NCBI RefSeq assembly: GCF_000424625.1
Contig: NZ_AUKG01000001.1
Coordinates: 1,426,001-1,490,000 of the forward strand
DNA: 64,000 nt
Direction: 5' to 3'
Origin: Conexibacter woesei Iso977N
GTDB lineage: Bacteria > Actinomycetota > Thermoleophilia > Solirubrobacterales > Solirubrobacteraceae
Both the position numbers and the translations under genes were made by a program. Of the stretch, positions 8,618 to 16,077 are shown piece by piece (the first letter of the stretch is position 1; every line of letters starts with the position of its first letter). The notes beneath the pieces are model-generated. The model saw only the letters and a list, made by a program, of their open reading frames with translations, did no database searches and was not told the DNA's origin.

Positions 8618-9340
8618 ATGGACCTCGGGTTGGACGGCAAGGTCGCGCTGGTCACCGGCGCGTCGCGCGGGATCGGGCGCGGGATCGCGGAGGCGCTGGC
8701 CGCCGAGGGGGCGCGTGTCGTGAGCGCGTCGCGCAGCGGCGAGGGCGTTGGCAAGGCCTATGCCTTCGACTCCGAGGACCTGAGCGCCGTCGATCCGCTG
8801 ATCGACCTGGTGGAGAACGAGGTCGGGCCGATCGACGTCTACGTCGCCAACACCGGCGGCCCGCCGTTCGGCGCCGACCCGCTCGCGTTCAGCGACGAGC
8901 AGTGGGAGGCCGCGTACCGGACGCTCGTGATGTCGCCGATGAAGATCGTCCGGCGCGTCCTGCCCGGGATGCGCGAGCGCAGGTGGGGCCGGGTCCTGGC
9001 CGTGTCGAGCAGCGCCGCGGTCGAGCCGATTCCCGGCCTCCAGCTCTCCAACGTCAACCGCCCGGGGTTGTTGAACGCCTTCAAGCTGCTGGCGCGCGAC
9101 ACGATCGCCGACGGCGTCACGTTCAACGCCGTCCTGCCCGGCCGGATCGGGACCGACCGGATCTACGGCAACTCCGGCGGCCGCGAGGTCGCCGAGGAGG
9201 CGGCCAGGCAGCTCCCGGCCCAGCGGCTCGGGACGGTCGCCGAGATCGCGGCGGCCGCGGCGTTCCTGGTCAGCGGGCCGGCGAGCTACGTCACCGGCCA
9301 GTCGCTGCTGGTCGACGGCGGGCTCACGCAATCCTGGTAG
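8618..9340 (+). CDS. SDR family protein with altered active site
   Basis: A 240-residue short-chain dehydrogenase/reductase fold. The dinucleotide-binding motif VALVTGASRGIGRG is intact and the C-terminal GQSLLVDGG is typical. The catalytic Ser is present in VSSSAAVEP, but the usual YxxxK is replaced by a segment reading LSNVNRPGLLNAFK, with Asn where Tyr is expected and no Lys four residues later. A subgroup of SDR proteins with such Asn/Arg replacements is known to me, but its reaction is not settled. It is the third gene of the amidase operon, 6 bases after the TetR stop. Confidence 0.85.
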   Translation: MDLGLDGKVALVTGASRGIGRGIAEALAAEGARVVSASRSGEGVGKAYAFDSEDLSAVDPLIDLVENEVGPIDVYVANTGGPPFGADPLAFSDEQWEAAYRTLVMSPMKIVRRVLPGMRERRWGRVLAVSSSAAVEPIPGLQLSNVNRPGLLNAFKLLARDTIADGVTFNAVLPGRIGTDRIYGNSGGREVAEEAARQLPAQRLGTVAEIAAAAAFLVSGPASYVTGQSLLVDGGLTQSW

Positions 9341-9341
9341 C

Positions 9342-10112
9342 TCACCTGATCGTGAGCATGTCCGGGTGGGTCGCCAGCAGCGTCTGCGTGAAGATGTAGT
9401 TGAACGCGCCGACGGCCAGCAGCGTGATCACGACCGCCTGGTTGACCGCGCGTCCGACGCCGGCCGCGCCGCCGGACGCGGTCATGCCCTTGTAACAGCA
9501 GATGATCGCCGTGATCGCGCCGAACAGCGTGCACTTGACGACCGACGCCCACAGGTCCGTCGTGGTGCCGTTGCTGTAGAACGTCGCGAAGAACGGCCCG
9601 AGCGGCGCGTGGTGGGTCAGCGTCGCGATCAGCCCGCCGGAGACGCCGGCGATGATCGCGAACACGTCGAACAGCGCGGTCGCCAGCATCAGCGCCAGGA
9701 ACCGCGGCACGACGAGGTTCTTCACCGGGTCGACGCCGAGCACCTGGAGCGCGTCGAGCTCCTCGCGGATCTTGCGTGCGCCGAGGTCGGCGGTGATCGC
9801 CGTCCCCGCGACGCCCGAGACGATGATCGCGCAGACCAGCGGTGCGAACTCGCGGATGTCGGCGAGCCCGAAGAGCCCGCCGAGCCGGTCGATCGAGCCG
9901 AGCAGCTGCACGAAGTTCCCGCCCTGCACGCCCGGCACCGCGTAGTTCAGGCAGACCGACGTGATCAGCAGCGGCAGCCAGCAGAGCCGCAGCGCGAAGA
10001 TGAACTGGATCGTGAACTCCGCGCCGTACGGATACGGCGGCCTGATCGCCGAGACCAGCGTCTTACCGGTCAAGATCATCATGTCGCCGATCTCGTCCAG
10101 GAACGTGAACAC
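9342..10112 (-). CDS. MlaE/YrbE family ABC transporter permease
   Basis: A 256-residue integral membrane protein of the MlaE/YrbE family, the permease part of lipid-transporting Mce/Mla ABC systems. Several hydrophobic helices and the conserved LGARKIREELDALQVLGVDP loop, which contacts the ATPase, are visible, as is RFLALMLATALFD. Normally two yrbE genes precede six mce genes; here it stands alone, with no Mce protein or ATPase in the window. The start is GTG; a -10-like TAGCGT (reverse strand, 10119-10124) ends 6 bases before it, suggesting a leaderless message. Confidence 0.87.
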   Translation of the reverse strand: MFTFLDEIGDMMILTGKTLVSAIRPPYPYGAEFTIQFIFALRLCWLPLLITSVCLNYAVPGVQGGNFVQLLGSIDRLGGLFGLADIREFAPLVCAIIVSGVAGTAITADLGARKIREELDALQVLGVDPVKNLVVPRFLALMLATALFDVFAIIAGVSGGLIATLTHHAPLGPFFATFYSNGTTTDLWASVVKCTLFGAITAIICCYKGMTASGGAAGVGRAVNQAVVITLLAVGAFNYIFTQTLLATHPDMLTIR

Positions 10113-10142
10113 GGAGGGACGCTAACCCTTCCGCCACCCTGA

Positions 10143-10186
10143 GTTCAACCCTGAACACACGATCGTGTGCGATTGGCTTGTATACA
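10143..10186. promoter_or_regulatory. Operator cluster between mlaE-like and gntR-like genes
   Basis: Three inverted repeats lie in the divergent promoter region: GTTCA-N4-TGAAC (10143-10156), the perfect 14-base palindrome CACACGATCGTGTG (10156-10169), and TGTATACA (10179-10186). The last one matches the TTGTATACA-type operator commonly bound by FadR-subfamily GntR regulators and ends 7 bases before the GntR start, so autoregulation is likely. It also overlaps a possible -10 (TATACA). Confidence 0.6.
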
Positions 10187-10193
10187 TCCGCCC

Positions 10194-10886
10194 ATGCGGA
10201 TCGCCCTCGGCGAACGCGCGTCGGGCGTCTCGGCGCGTGATCAGGTCTACCTCGCGCTGCGCGAGGCGATCGTCAGCGCGGAGCTCGCTCCGGGGCGGCG
10301 GTTGAGCGAGAACGAGCTGGCCGAGCGGCTCGGCGTGTCGCGCACGCCGGTCCGGGAGGCGCTCGTGCGCCTGCGCGACGAGCGGCTGGTCGCGATCGTG
10401 CCGCAGCTCGGGACGTTCGTCACGCTGATCTCCAACGAGGGCGTCGAGGACGCCGCGTTCGTCCGCGAGGCGTTGGAGTGCGCGGCGATCCGGCTGGCGA
10501 CGCAGCGCGCGACCGAGGACGACCTCGCCGAGCTGCAGGCCAACCTCGCGGCGCAGGACCGCGCCCAGGAGGCCGGCGACGCCGACACCTTCGACCGCCT
10601 CGACGACGCGCTGCACCGGCGCCTCTGCGAGCTGTCGGGCCGCGAGATCGCGTGGCAGCTCAGCCGCCGCGCCAACGGCCACCTCGACCGCGTCCGCCGC
10701 CTCTCGCTGCCCGAGCCCGGCTACCTCGGCGAGATGGTCAGCGAGCACCGCGTCGTCGTCGCCGCGGTCGCCGACCGCGATCCGGACCACGCCGAGGCGA
10801 CCCTGCGCCACCACCTGCGGATGGTGCTGTCGAGCCTGCCCCACATCCGGGAGGTCCACCCGGACTACTTCGAGGAGAACGAATGA
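10194..10886 (+). CDS. GntR family (FadR/FCD type) regulator
   Basis: A 230-residue regulator. The N-terminal winged helix is clear: YLALREAIVSAELAPGRRLS, ENELAERLGVSRTPVREAL and a wing ending LVAIVPQLGTFV. The C-terminal part is an all-helical FCD ligand-binding domain (FVREALECAAIRLA, a DALHRRLCELSG segment and HLRMVL). Such proteins usually control catabolism of organic acids or sugars. The ATG at 10194 is chosen over an upstream GTG because the helix-turn-helix spacing is normal and the operator lies immediately before it. The stop overlaps the next start in ATGA. Confidence 0.88.
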   Translation: MRIALGERASGVSARDQVYLALREAIVSAELAPGRRLSENELAERLGVSRTPVREALVRLRDERLVAIVPQLGTFVTLISNEGVEDAAFVREALECAAIRLATQRATEDDLAELQANLAAQDRAQEAGDADTFDRLDDALHRRLCELSGREIAWQLSRRANGHLDRVRRLSLPEPGYLGEMVSEHRVVVAAVADRDPDHAEATLRHHLRMVLSSLPHIREVHPDYFEENE

Positions 10887-11455
10887 GCGCGAAGGGCGCT
10901 GTCGAGACGATCGAGCCCACCGCCGCCCAGCGCACCGCCGCGCGGCGCGTCGCCGAGGCCAAGGCGACGATCCCGGACTTCCAGGCTTCCATCTTCTATG
11001 ACAACGCGCCGCCGCTCGGCGCCGCGATCGTCGCGGCCGGGCGGGCGCTGAAGGCGGTCGCCGCGGTCAACGGCGCCTACGTCGACGCCAAGTTCCAGCA
11101 CTACGAAGCGGCGAACGTCGGCGTCGTCCTGGCCGGCGCGACGCCGGTCGTCCTGGACGCCGACGGCAAGACCGCGGAGGCGGCGGACGCCGAGATCGCC
11201 GCCGCGCGCGCCGCGCTTGAGGCAGGCACGCTGACCGCCGCCGCCAGCGCCAACGCGACGTTCACGCTGTCGCACCTCGCGGCCGACGGGATCGACACCT
11301 ACACCTCGATCATCGTTCCCGGCCACGCGGCGTCGCTGGCGATCGGCGCCCGCGCCGCGACGCTGTCGGCCGACGCGCGGATCGTCACGCCCCAGGACGC
11401 CGCGGCGTTTTTGAAGGCCCTGGTCGCCGCGCTCGACGGCGCGACCGCGGTCTAG
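10883..11455 (+). CDS. Lipoyl-less, truncated E2-like acyltransferase domain protein
   Basis: The 190 residues align in my reading with the catalytic domain of 2-oxoacid dehydrogenase E2 subunits: a RTAARRVAEAKATIPDFQ helix-strand start, YEAANVGVVLA (as in the VNIGVAV segment of E2), the helix AEIAAARAALEAGTLTA, and ATFTLSHLAADGIDTYTSII (as in TFTISNLG of E2). There is no lipoyl domain and no peripheral-subunit-binding domain. The C-terminal HxxxDG catalytic motif is also missing, so acyl transfer by the normal mechanism is unlikely. It is translationally coupled to the GntR gene (ATGA overlap at 10883), and may be a sensor or scaffold rather than an enzyme. Confidence 0.65.
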   Translation: MSAKGAVETIEPTAAQRTAARRVAEAKATIPDFQASIFYDNAPPLGAAIVAAGRALKAVAAVNGAYVDAKFQHYEAANVGVVLAGATPVVLDADGKTAEAADAEIAAARAALEAGTLTAAASANATFTLSHLAADGIDTYTSIIVPGHAASLAIGARAATLSADARIVTPQDAAAFLKALVAALDGATAV

Positions 11456-11458
11456 CGC

Positions 11459-12532
11459 CTAGGCCGCCGCGCTGCGGCGCGCGGCCTTCGCCGCGTACAT
11501 GCGCTCGTCGGCGAGCCGCATCGCGCCGCGCGCGCTCGGCGCGTCGTGCGGCCACAGCGCCGTCCCGGCCGAGCCGGTCACGCGCGGGTCGCTGCGCAGC
11601 GACGCGGTGACCATCGCGGCGACGTCGGCGCCCGGCTTCGACAACACGCAGAACTCGTCGCCGCCGAGGCGGTAGACGTCGCCGTCGTCGCCCGCGGCGT
11701 CGGCGATCGCGTCGGCGAGCGCGATCAGGATCTCGTCGCCGGCCTCGTGGCCGAGCGTGTCGTTGAGCCCCTTGAAGCCGTCGAGGTCGCAGATCATCAC
11801 CTGCACCGGCGCGTCGGCGGTCGCCTGCGGCGCCAGGCGTGCGAGGTCGTCGGCGAGGCGGCGGCGGTTCGCCAGCCCGGTCAGCGGGTCGTGGTCGGCG
11901 AGCTCCTGCAGCATGCGCGCCTGACGGCGGCCGGCCCGGACGACCAGCCGCGACGCGCGCTGCAGCGCGAGGCCGACGATCGCGAGGCTGAGCGCGATCG
12001 TCAGCGCGCCGCCGGCGATCGTCTCCCGTGCCGCCCAGGTCGCGCGGTCGTGCTGCTGGGCGGCGATCGCGTCGGCGGTGTCGGCCATCTGGTCGGCGGC
12101 GAGCGTCAGGTGGTCGGAGGACAAGATCGACGTCCGCTTGCTCGTGGCGAGCGCGGCCACCTGGCGCAGCTGCGCGCGCATCCGCGTGACCTGGGCGTCG
12201 CCCTTCAGCAGCGCGGCGAGTTGATCGACGCGCGCGTTGGCGGTCTGGGCGGTCGCGGCGATCACCGGGGTCAGCGCGGGTGCGAGCTGGGCGGCCGGAA
12301 GCGAATTGCCGACGAGCGTGATCTGACGGACCGAGTCGCGCAGGTCGGTCGCGAACAGCGTCGCCTGCATCTCGGCGCGGCGCGCGTGCTGCTCGCGCGC
12401 GTGGAGGATCAGGAGCGCGCCGATCGCCGCGATGCCGACGGCGAGGACGAGCGCGAGCCACGGCCACCGCTTGGGCGGCGTCAGGGTCGTCGGGGAAGGA
12501 CGGTGCAGCGGTGGGGGCGTGGGGGCAGACAC
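11459..12532 (-). CDS. Membrane-bound GGDEF diguanylate cyclase
   Basis: A 357-residue protein with two transmembrane helices (LALVLAVGIAAIGALLIL near the N-terminus and a second hydrophobic stretch LTIALSLAIVGLAL) enclosing an extracytoplasmic helical sensor region of about 150 residues. The C-terminal GGDEF domain has LADHDPLTGLANRR, CDLDGFKGLND and the signature RLGGDEFCVL, so it should make cyclic di-GMP. No RxxD inhibition site is at the usual place five residues before the signature. The frame is open further upstream; I chose the GTG at 12532 because the residues before it do not look like protein. Its stop lies 4 bases after that of the convergent neighbour. Confidence 0.82.
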   Translation of the reverse strand: MSAPTPPPLHRPSPTTLTPPKRWPWLALVLAVGIAAIGALLILHAREQHARRAEMQATLFATDLRDSVRQITLVGNSLPAAQLAPALTPVIAATAQTANARVDQLAALLKGDAQVTRMRAQLRQVAALATSKRTSILSSDHLTLAADQMADTADAIAAQQHDRATWAARETIAGGALTIALSLAIVGLALQRASRLVVRAGRRQARMLQELADHDPLTGLANRRRLADDLARLAPQATADAPVQVMICDLDGFKGLNDTLGHEAGDEILIALADAIADAAGDDGDVYRLGGDEFCVLSKPGADVAAMVTASLRSDPRVTGSAGTALWPHDAPSARGAMRLADERMYAAKAARRSAAA

Positions 12533-12817
12533 GGGGACGGCTCTGCAAGAAGGATCGACGTGCTCGCCTCGGCTCTTGATGGGTGGGCAACAGTGAGGTG
12601 GGTCACGGATGTGCCGGAACGCTGGGCAGCGCGGGCCGGGGCGCAGTGCTCGACGGCTGTGCACCGGGGCTCAGACCTAGGTATCGAGTGCCTCCGCGCC
12701 AGGCACCGCGCGGAGAAGCTGGCACGTCGGCGCTCTGCCGTTCACGCCGCTCTGGACGCCGTTCACCCGGGCGGGGGATGCGTGGTCGGACATCGTCTCC
12801 TCGTAGGCTGTGGCGCG

Positions 12818-13279
12818 ATGGACCACGGGCATCACGCCTCGCTGAACCGGACCGCGTTCCAGGCCACCGTGCACTGCCTGACGGGCTGCGCGCTGGGCGA
12901 GATCGTGGGGCTCGTGATCGCGACCGCGGCCGGGTGGGGGAACGCGGCGACGATCGCGATCTCGATCTTCCTCGCGTTCGTGTTCGGCTACTCGCTGACG
13001 ATGCTGCCGCTGCTGCGCTCGGGCCTGAGCGTCCGGGGCGCGGCGCCGCTGGCGCTGGCGAGCGGCACGTTCAGCATCGCGACGATGGAGCTGATCGACT
13101 CGCTGACGATCCTCGTGATCCCGGGCGCGATGGACGCGGGGCTCGGCGACTTCCTGTTCTGGTGGACGCTCGCGGGCGCGCTGTTCCTGGCGTTCTGGGC
13201 GGCGTTCCCGGTCAACCGCTGGCTGATCGCGCGGGGCAGGGGCCACGCGGTCGTCCACGCGATGCACGACCACGGATGA
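12818..13279 (+). CDS. DUF4396-type small membrane protein
   Basis: A 153-residue protein starting MDHGHHASLNRTAFQATVHC. Four hydrophobic segments can be seen (GCALGEIVGLVIATAAG, IAISIFLAFVFGYSLTML, a segment around MELIDSLTILVI, and FWWTLAGALFLAFWAAFPV). The His-rich N-terminus and the layout match the DUF4396 family, found near copper or other metal handling genes; the role is not known. A -10-like TAGGCT (12804-12809) ends 8 bases before the ATG, so it is probably leaderless. Its stop overlaps the next gene in ATGA. Confidence 0.75.
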   Translation: MDHGHHASLNRTAFQATVHCLTGCALGEIVGLVIATAAGWGNAATIAISIFLAFVFGYSLTMLPLLRSGLSVRGAAPLALASGTFSIATMELIDSLTILVIPGAMDAGLGDFLFWWTLAGALFLAFWAAFPVNRWLIARGRGHAVVHAMHDHG

Positions 13280-14148
13280 GCGGCGCGCTCGCAGCCAACG
13301 CCACCAACAACGCCCGGGGCGTGGGGTCGGCGCGCAGGAAGCGCTGGCGCCCGGCACGGGACGCGGTGTGGGCGCTGCTGGAGGACGTGGTCGCGCCGGG
13401 CGCCGCGGTGGCGGTGGTCGGCGCGGGCAACGGGGACGACGTGCCGCTGGCGCGGCTGGCGCAGCGGGCGGGAACGCTGGACCTGATCGACCTCGACGGC
13501 GAGGCGCTGGCGCGCGCGGTCGCGCGGACCGGCGGGAAGGGGCGCGCGGTCGTGGAGGACGTCACCGCCGGAGCCGCCGACGCGATCATCGCCGCGGCGC
13601 TCGGGGGCGAGGCGCGGCGGCCGGAGGCGACCCCGGTGGGCGCGGCTGCGCCGCTCGGCGTCTACGACGTCGTCGTCGCCGACCTGGTCCTGACGCAGCT
13701 GCTCTACCCAGCGTTGAAGTCGGCGGGGACGTTGAGTGGTCGGGAGATCGACGAGGTGCTGCTGCGCGCGGGGCAGCCGCTGACCGACGCGGTCGTCGCG
13801 CGGTTGCATGCGAGCGCGCCGGTCGTCGTGATCCTCCATGACCTGCTCGGCTGGTGGAAGGGCCACCAGCAGCCGTTCGCCCTCGACACGCTGCTGCGCA
13901 GGCCGGCAGCGGATGCGCGCAAGCGCGCGCTCGCGGGCTCGACGCCGTACGGGTGCGATCCGTGGATCGCGACCCGGCACGCGGGCGCGCGGGTCGTGGA
14001 CGAGCGCCACTGGCGCTGGCCGTTCGCGGCCGGCGCGGACTACCTCGTCTTCGGGCTGGTCACCGCTCGTCGCGATCGCGACCCAGCAGCTCGTCCACCG
14101 ACGGCTGCGCCGCCAGGACGTCCTCCGCAGGCTCCGCGGCCTCGATGA
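13276..14148 (+). CDS. SAM-dependent methyltransferase-like protein
   Basis: About 260 residues of Rossmann-like methyltransferase fold: VAVVGAGNGDDVPLARLAQ is the SAM-binding glycine loop, LDLIDLDGEAL the acidic strand, and YDVVVADLVLTQLLYPAL the motif IV region. Substrate unknown. It starts in an ATGA overlap with the DUF4396 gene. The last 28 residues (after YLVFGLVTAR) are Pro/Arg-rich, use AT-ended codons and overlap a convergent gene by 89 bases. I suspect the original stop was lost and the tail is read-through of the antisense strand. Confidence 0.7.
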   Translation: MSGALAANATNNARGVGSARRKRWRPARDAVWALLEDVVAPGAAVAVVGAGNGDDVPLARLAQRAGTLDLIDLDGEALARAVARTGGKGRAVVEDVTAGAADAIIAAALGGEARRPEATPVGAAAPLGVYDVVVADLVLTQLLYPALKSAGTLSGREIDEVLLRAGQPLTDAVVARLHASAPVVVILHDLLGWWKGHQQPFALDTLLRRPAADARKRALAGSTPYGCDPWIATRHAGARVVDERHWRWPFAAGADYLVFGLVTARRDRDPAARPPTAAPPGRPPQAPRPR

Positions 14149-14287
14149 TCTCCTCCGGCGACGGCGCGCCGGCGATGATCTCGTCGATCGACTCCTGCTC
14201 GACCTCCGGCAGCGGGGGCGCCTCGGGGACGGCCGGCGCGGGCGGGGTGGCGGGCGGGGTCGCCTTCGGCTCTTCTCCCTCGGTCAT
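14060..14287 (-). CDS. Small acidic hypothetical protein, 75 aa
   Basis: Starts MTEGEEPKATPPATPPAPAV and continues with an acidic, helix-prone part (ESIDEIIAGAPSPEEIIEAA, then EDVLAAQPSVDELLG). Codon use is as in expressed genes here, with G or C in nearly all third positions, unlike the opposite strand over the overlap. No signal peptide or membrane helix. Unknown function; the paired IDEII / PEEII segments look like a short internal repeat. Confidence 0.55.
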   Translation of the reverse strand: MTEGEEPKATPPATPPAPAVPEAPPLPEVEQESIDEIIAGAPSPEEIIEAAEPAEDVLAAQPSVDELLGRDRDER

Positions 14288-14383
14288 GCGTGAAGTCGTA
14301 CCCCATCGGTGGGGCAGGCCGCACGTCGCGTCCACCGGGAGGCGCGCTGTTCGCGCCGCGCCGCCGCTGCCAACCTGCGCTGC

Positions 14384-14536
14384 ATGGCCGTCTCCCTCAC
14401 CACCTACTCCCCGATCGACGACCACCGCTACGTCCGGCCGGTCGTCCTCCCGGTCCCGCGACCGCGCCCCGACGATCAGACCACGAGCCCGTGGCGCACC
14501 GTGTTCTCGGTGACCGCGCGCGCCTCGACGAACTGA
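14384..14536 (+). CDS. Possible small protein, 50 aa
   Basis: A short frame starting MAVSLTTYSPIDDHRYVRPV and ending inside the 3' end of the convergent P5C dehydrogenase gene. In its favour are G/C-ended codons over the first 30 residues and a CAACCT box 7 bases before the ATG, the same arrangement as the TAACCT of the amidase promoter. Against it is the short length and the overlap. No family recognised. Confidence 0.35.
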   Translation: MAVSLTTYSPIDDHRYVRPVVLPVPRPRPDDQTTSPWRTVFSVTARASTN

Positions 14537-16074
14537 AGCAGGTAGTCCGGCCCGCCCGCCTTGGGCCCGGTGCCGGACAGGCGCCCGCCGCCGAACGGCT
14601 GGCGGCCGACCATGGCGCCCGTGATCTCCCGGTTCACGTACAGGTTGCCGACCGGCGTGCGCGCGGCGACCTCCTCGACGGTGCGCGGCGAGCGCGAGAA
14701 CAGCCCGCCGGTGAGCGCGAACCGCGACGCGTCCACCGCGTCGCAGGCGGCGGCGATCGACGGCACCGACTGGACGGCCAGCAGGGGTCCGAAGACCTCC
14801 TCCTGGACGACCGGGTGCTCGTCGGGCAACCCGTACAACAACGTCGGCGCGACCCAGTAGCCGTCGCCCTCCGGCAGCCCGTCCGACGCCGCGGCGACGC
14901 GCGTCGCGTGCGGGGCGCCCTGGGCGATGTAGCGGCGCACGCGCATCTGCGCGGCGGCGTCGATGACCGCCGGGACGTCGGTCGCGAAGTCCTCGGCCGG
15001 CCCGACCTGGAGCGTCCGGACCGCGCCCGCGAGGCGCTCGACGAGCGCGTCGGCGACGCTGTCGACGACCAGGACGCGCGACGCCGCGCTGCACTTCTGG
15101 CCCGCGAACCCGAAGGCGCTGGAGAGCACCGCGGGGACGACGTCGTCGAGGTCGGCGTCGCCGTCGACGACGATCACGTTCTTGCCGCCCATCTCGGCGA
15201 CGACCTTCTTGATGTGGAACTGCTCGTTGACGTCCACGCGGTTGGCGGACTCCAGGATCGACAGCCCCGCCGCGCACGAGCCGGTGAAGACGATCGTGTG
15301 CACGCGCGGGTCGGCGACCAGCGCGCGGCCGGGCTCGTCGCCGCCGGGCAGCAGCGCCAGCGCGTCGTGCGGGACGCCCGCGGCGTGCAGCGCGTCGACG
15401 ACGGCCTGGGCGCACGCGGGCGCCTGCTCGGCGGGCTTCAGCACCACCGCGTTGCCGGTCGCCAGCGCCGCGCTCGCCATCCCACAGGCGATCGCCAGCG
15501 GGAAGTTCCACGGCGCGATCACGGCGGTCACGCCGCGCGGGACGTACTTCATCGTGTTGCGCTCACCCGGCAGCTGGATCAGCGCGCGGCCGCGGCCGAG
15601 CTCCTCGGCGCCGGCGGCGTAGTACATCAGGAAGTCGATGGCCTCGCAGACGTCGCCGTCGGCCTCGATCCACGGCTTGCCGCACTCGCGCACGGCGAGC
15701 GCCGCCAGCTCCAGGCGCCTGGAGCGCATGACCTCGGCGGCGGTGCGCAGGGTCGCGGCGCGCTCGGCGGCGCTGCGCGCGCCCCAGTCGCGCTGGCCGT
15801 GCTGCGCGCGCGTCAGCGCCAGGTCCACGTGCGCGGCGGTCGCCGCGTGGGCGTGGGCCACGACGCGCTCCGGCGCGCACGGGTCGACCGAGGCGAACGC
15901 CTCGCCGCGGACCAGCTCGGTCCCGATCGACATCGGGACCTCGAGCGGCAGGCGCGTGTCCAGCTCGGCGAGCGCGGCCAGCGCGCGGTCGCGGACCTCG
16001 CTCCTGCGGAACTCGAGGACCGGCTCGTTGGTGAACGTGTCGGTCGCGTTGCCGGTGATCTCGGTGGCGCTCAT
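14476..16074 (-). CDS. 1-pyrroline-5-carboxylate dehydrogenase (aldehyde dehydrogenase)
   Basis: A 532-residue aldehyde dehydrogenase. AVIAPWNFPLAIACGMASAA is the cofactor-binding strand region, VAEMGGKN carries the general-base Glu, and FGFAGQKCSAASR the catalytic Cys. Length and the IGTELVRG-type N-terminal region fit the P5C dehydrogenase branch, which oxidises glutamate semialdehyde to glutamate with NAD. It follows the proline dehydrogenase gene by only 3 bases, so the two steps of proline breakdown are encoded as one operon rather than as one fused PutA. Confidence 0.88.
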   Translation of the reverse strand: MSATEITGNATDTFTNEPVLEFRRSEVRDRALAALAELDTRLPLEVPMSIGTELVRGEAFASVDPCAPERVVAHAHAATAAHVDLALTRAQHGQRDWGARSAAERAATLRTAAEVMRSRRLELAALAVRECGKPWIEADGDVCEAIDFLMYYAAGAEELGRGRALIQLPGERNTMKYVPRGVTAVIAPWNFPLAIACGMASAALATGNAVVLKPAEQAPACAQAVVDALHAAGVPHDALALLPGGDEPGRALVADPRVHTIVFTGSCAAGLSILESANRVDVNEQFHIKKVVAEMGGKNVIVVDGDADLDDVVPAVLSSAFGFAGQKCSAASRVLVVDSVADALVERLAGAVRTLQVGPAEDFATDVPAVIDAAAQMRVRRYIAQGAPHATRVAAASDGLPEGDGYWVAPTLLYGLPDEHPVVQEEVFGPLLAVQSVPSIAAACDAVDASRFALTGGLFSRSPRTVEEVAARTPVGNLYVNREITGAMVGRQPFGGGRLSGTGPKAGGPDYLLQFVEARAVTENTVRHGLVV

Positions 16075-16077
16075 GGC

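Noticed and set aside
12533-12817. Possible c-di-GMP riboswitch between the diguanylate cyclase and DUF4396 genes
   Set aside because: None of the GEMM core elements could be found on either strand; only promoter-like boxes are visible.
12583-13275. Plus-strand frame extending the methyltransferase gene upstream through the DUF4396 gene
   Set aside because: The upstream part is an out-of-frame shadow of the membrane protein; the ATGA overlap at 13276 is the natural start.
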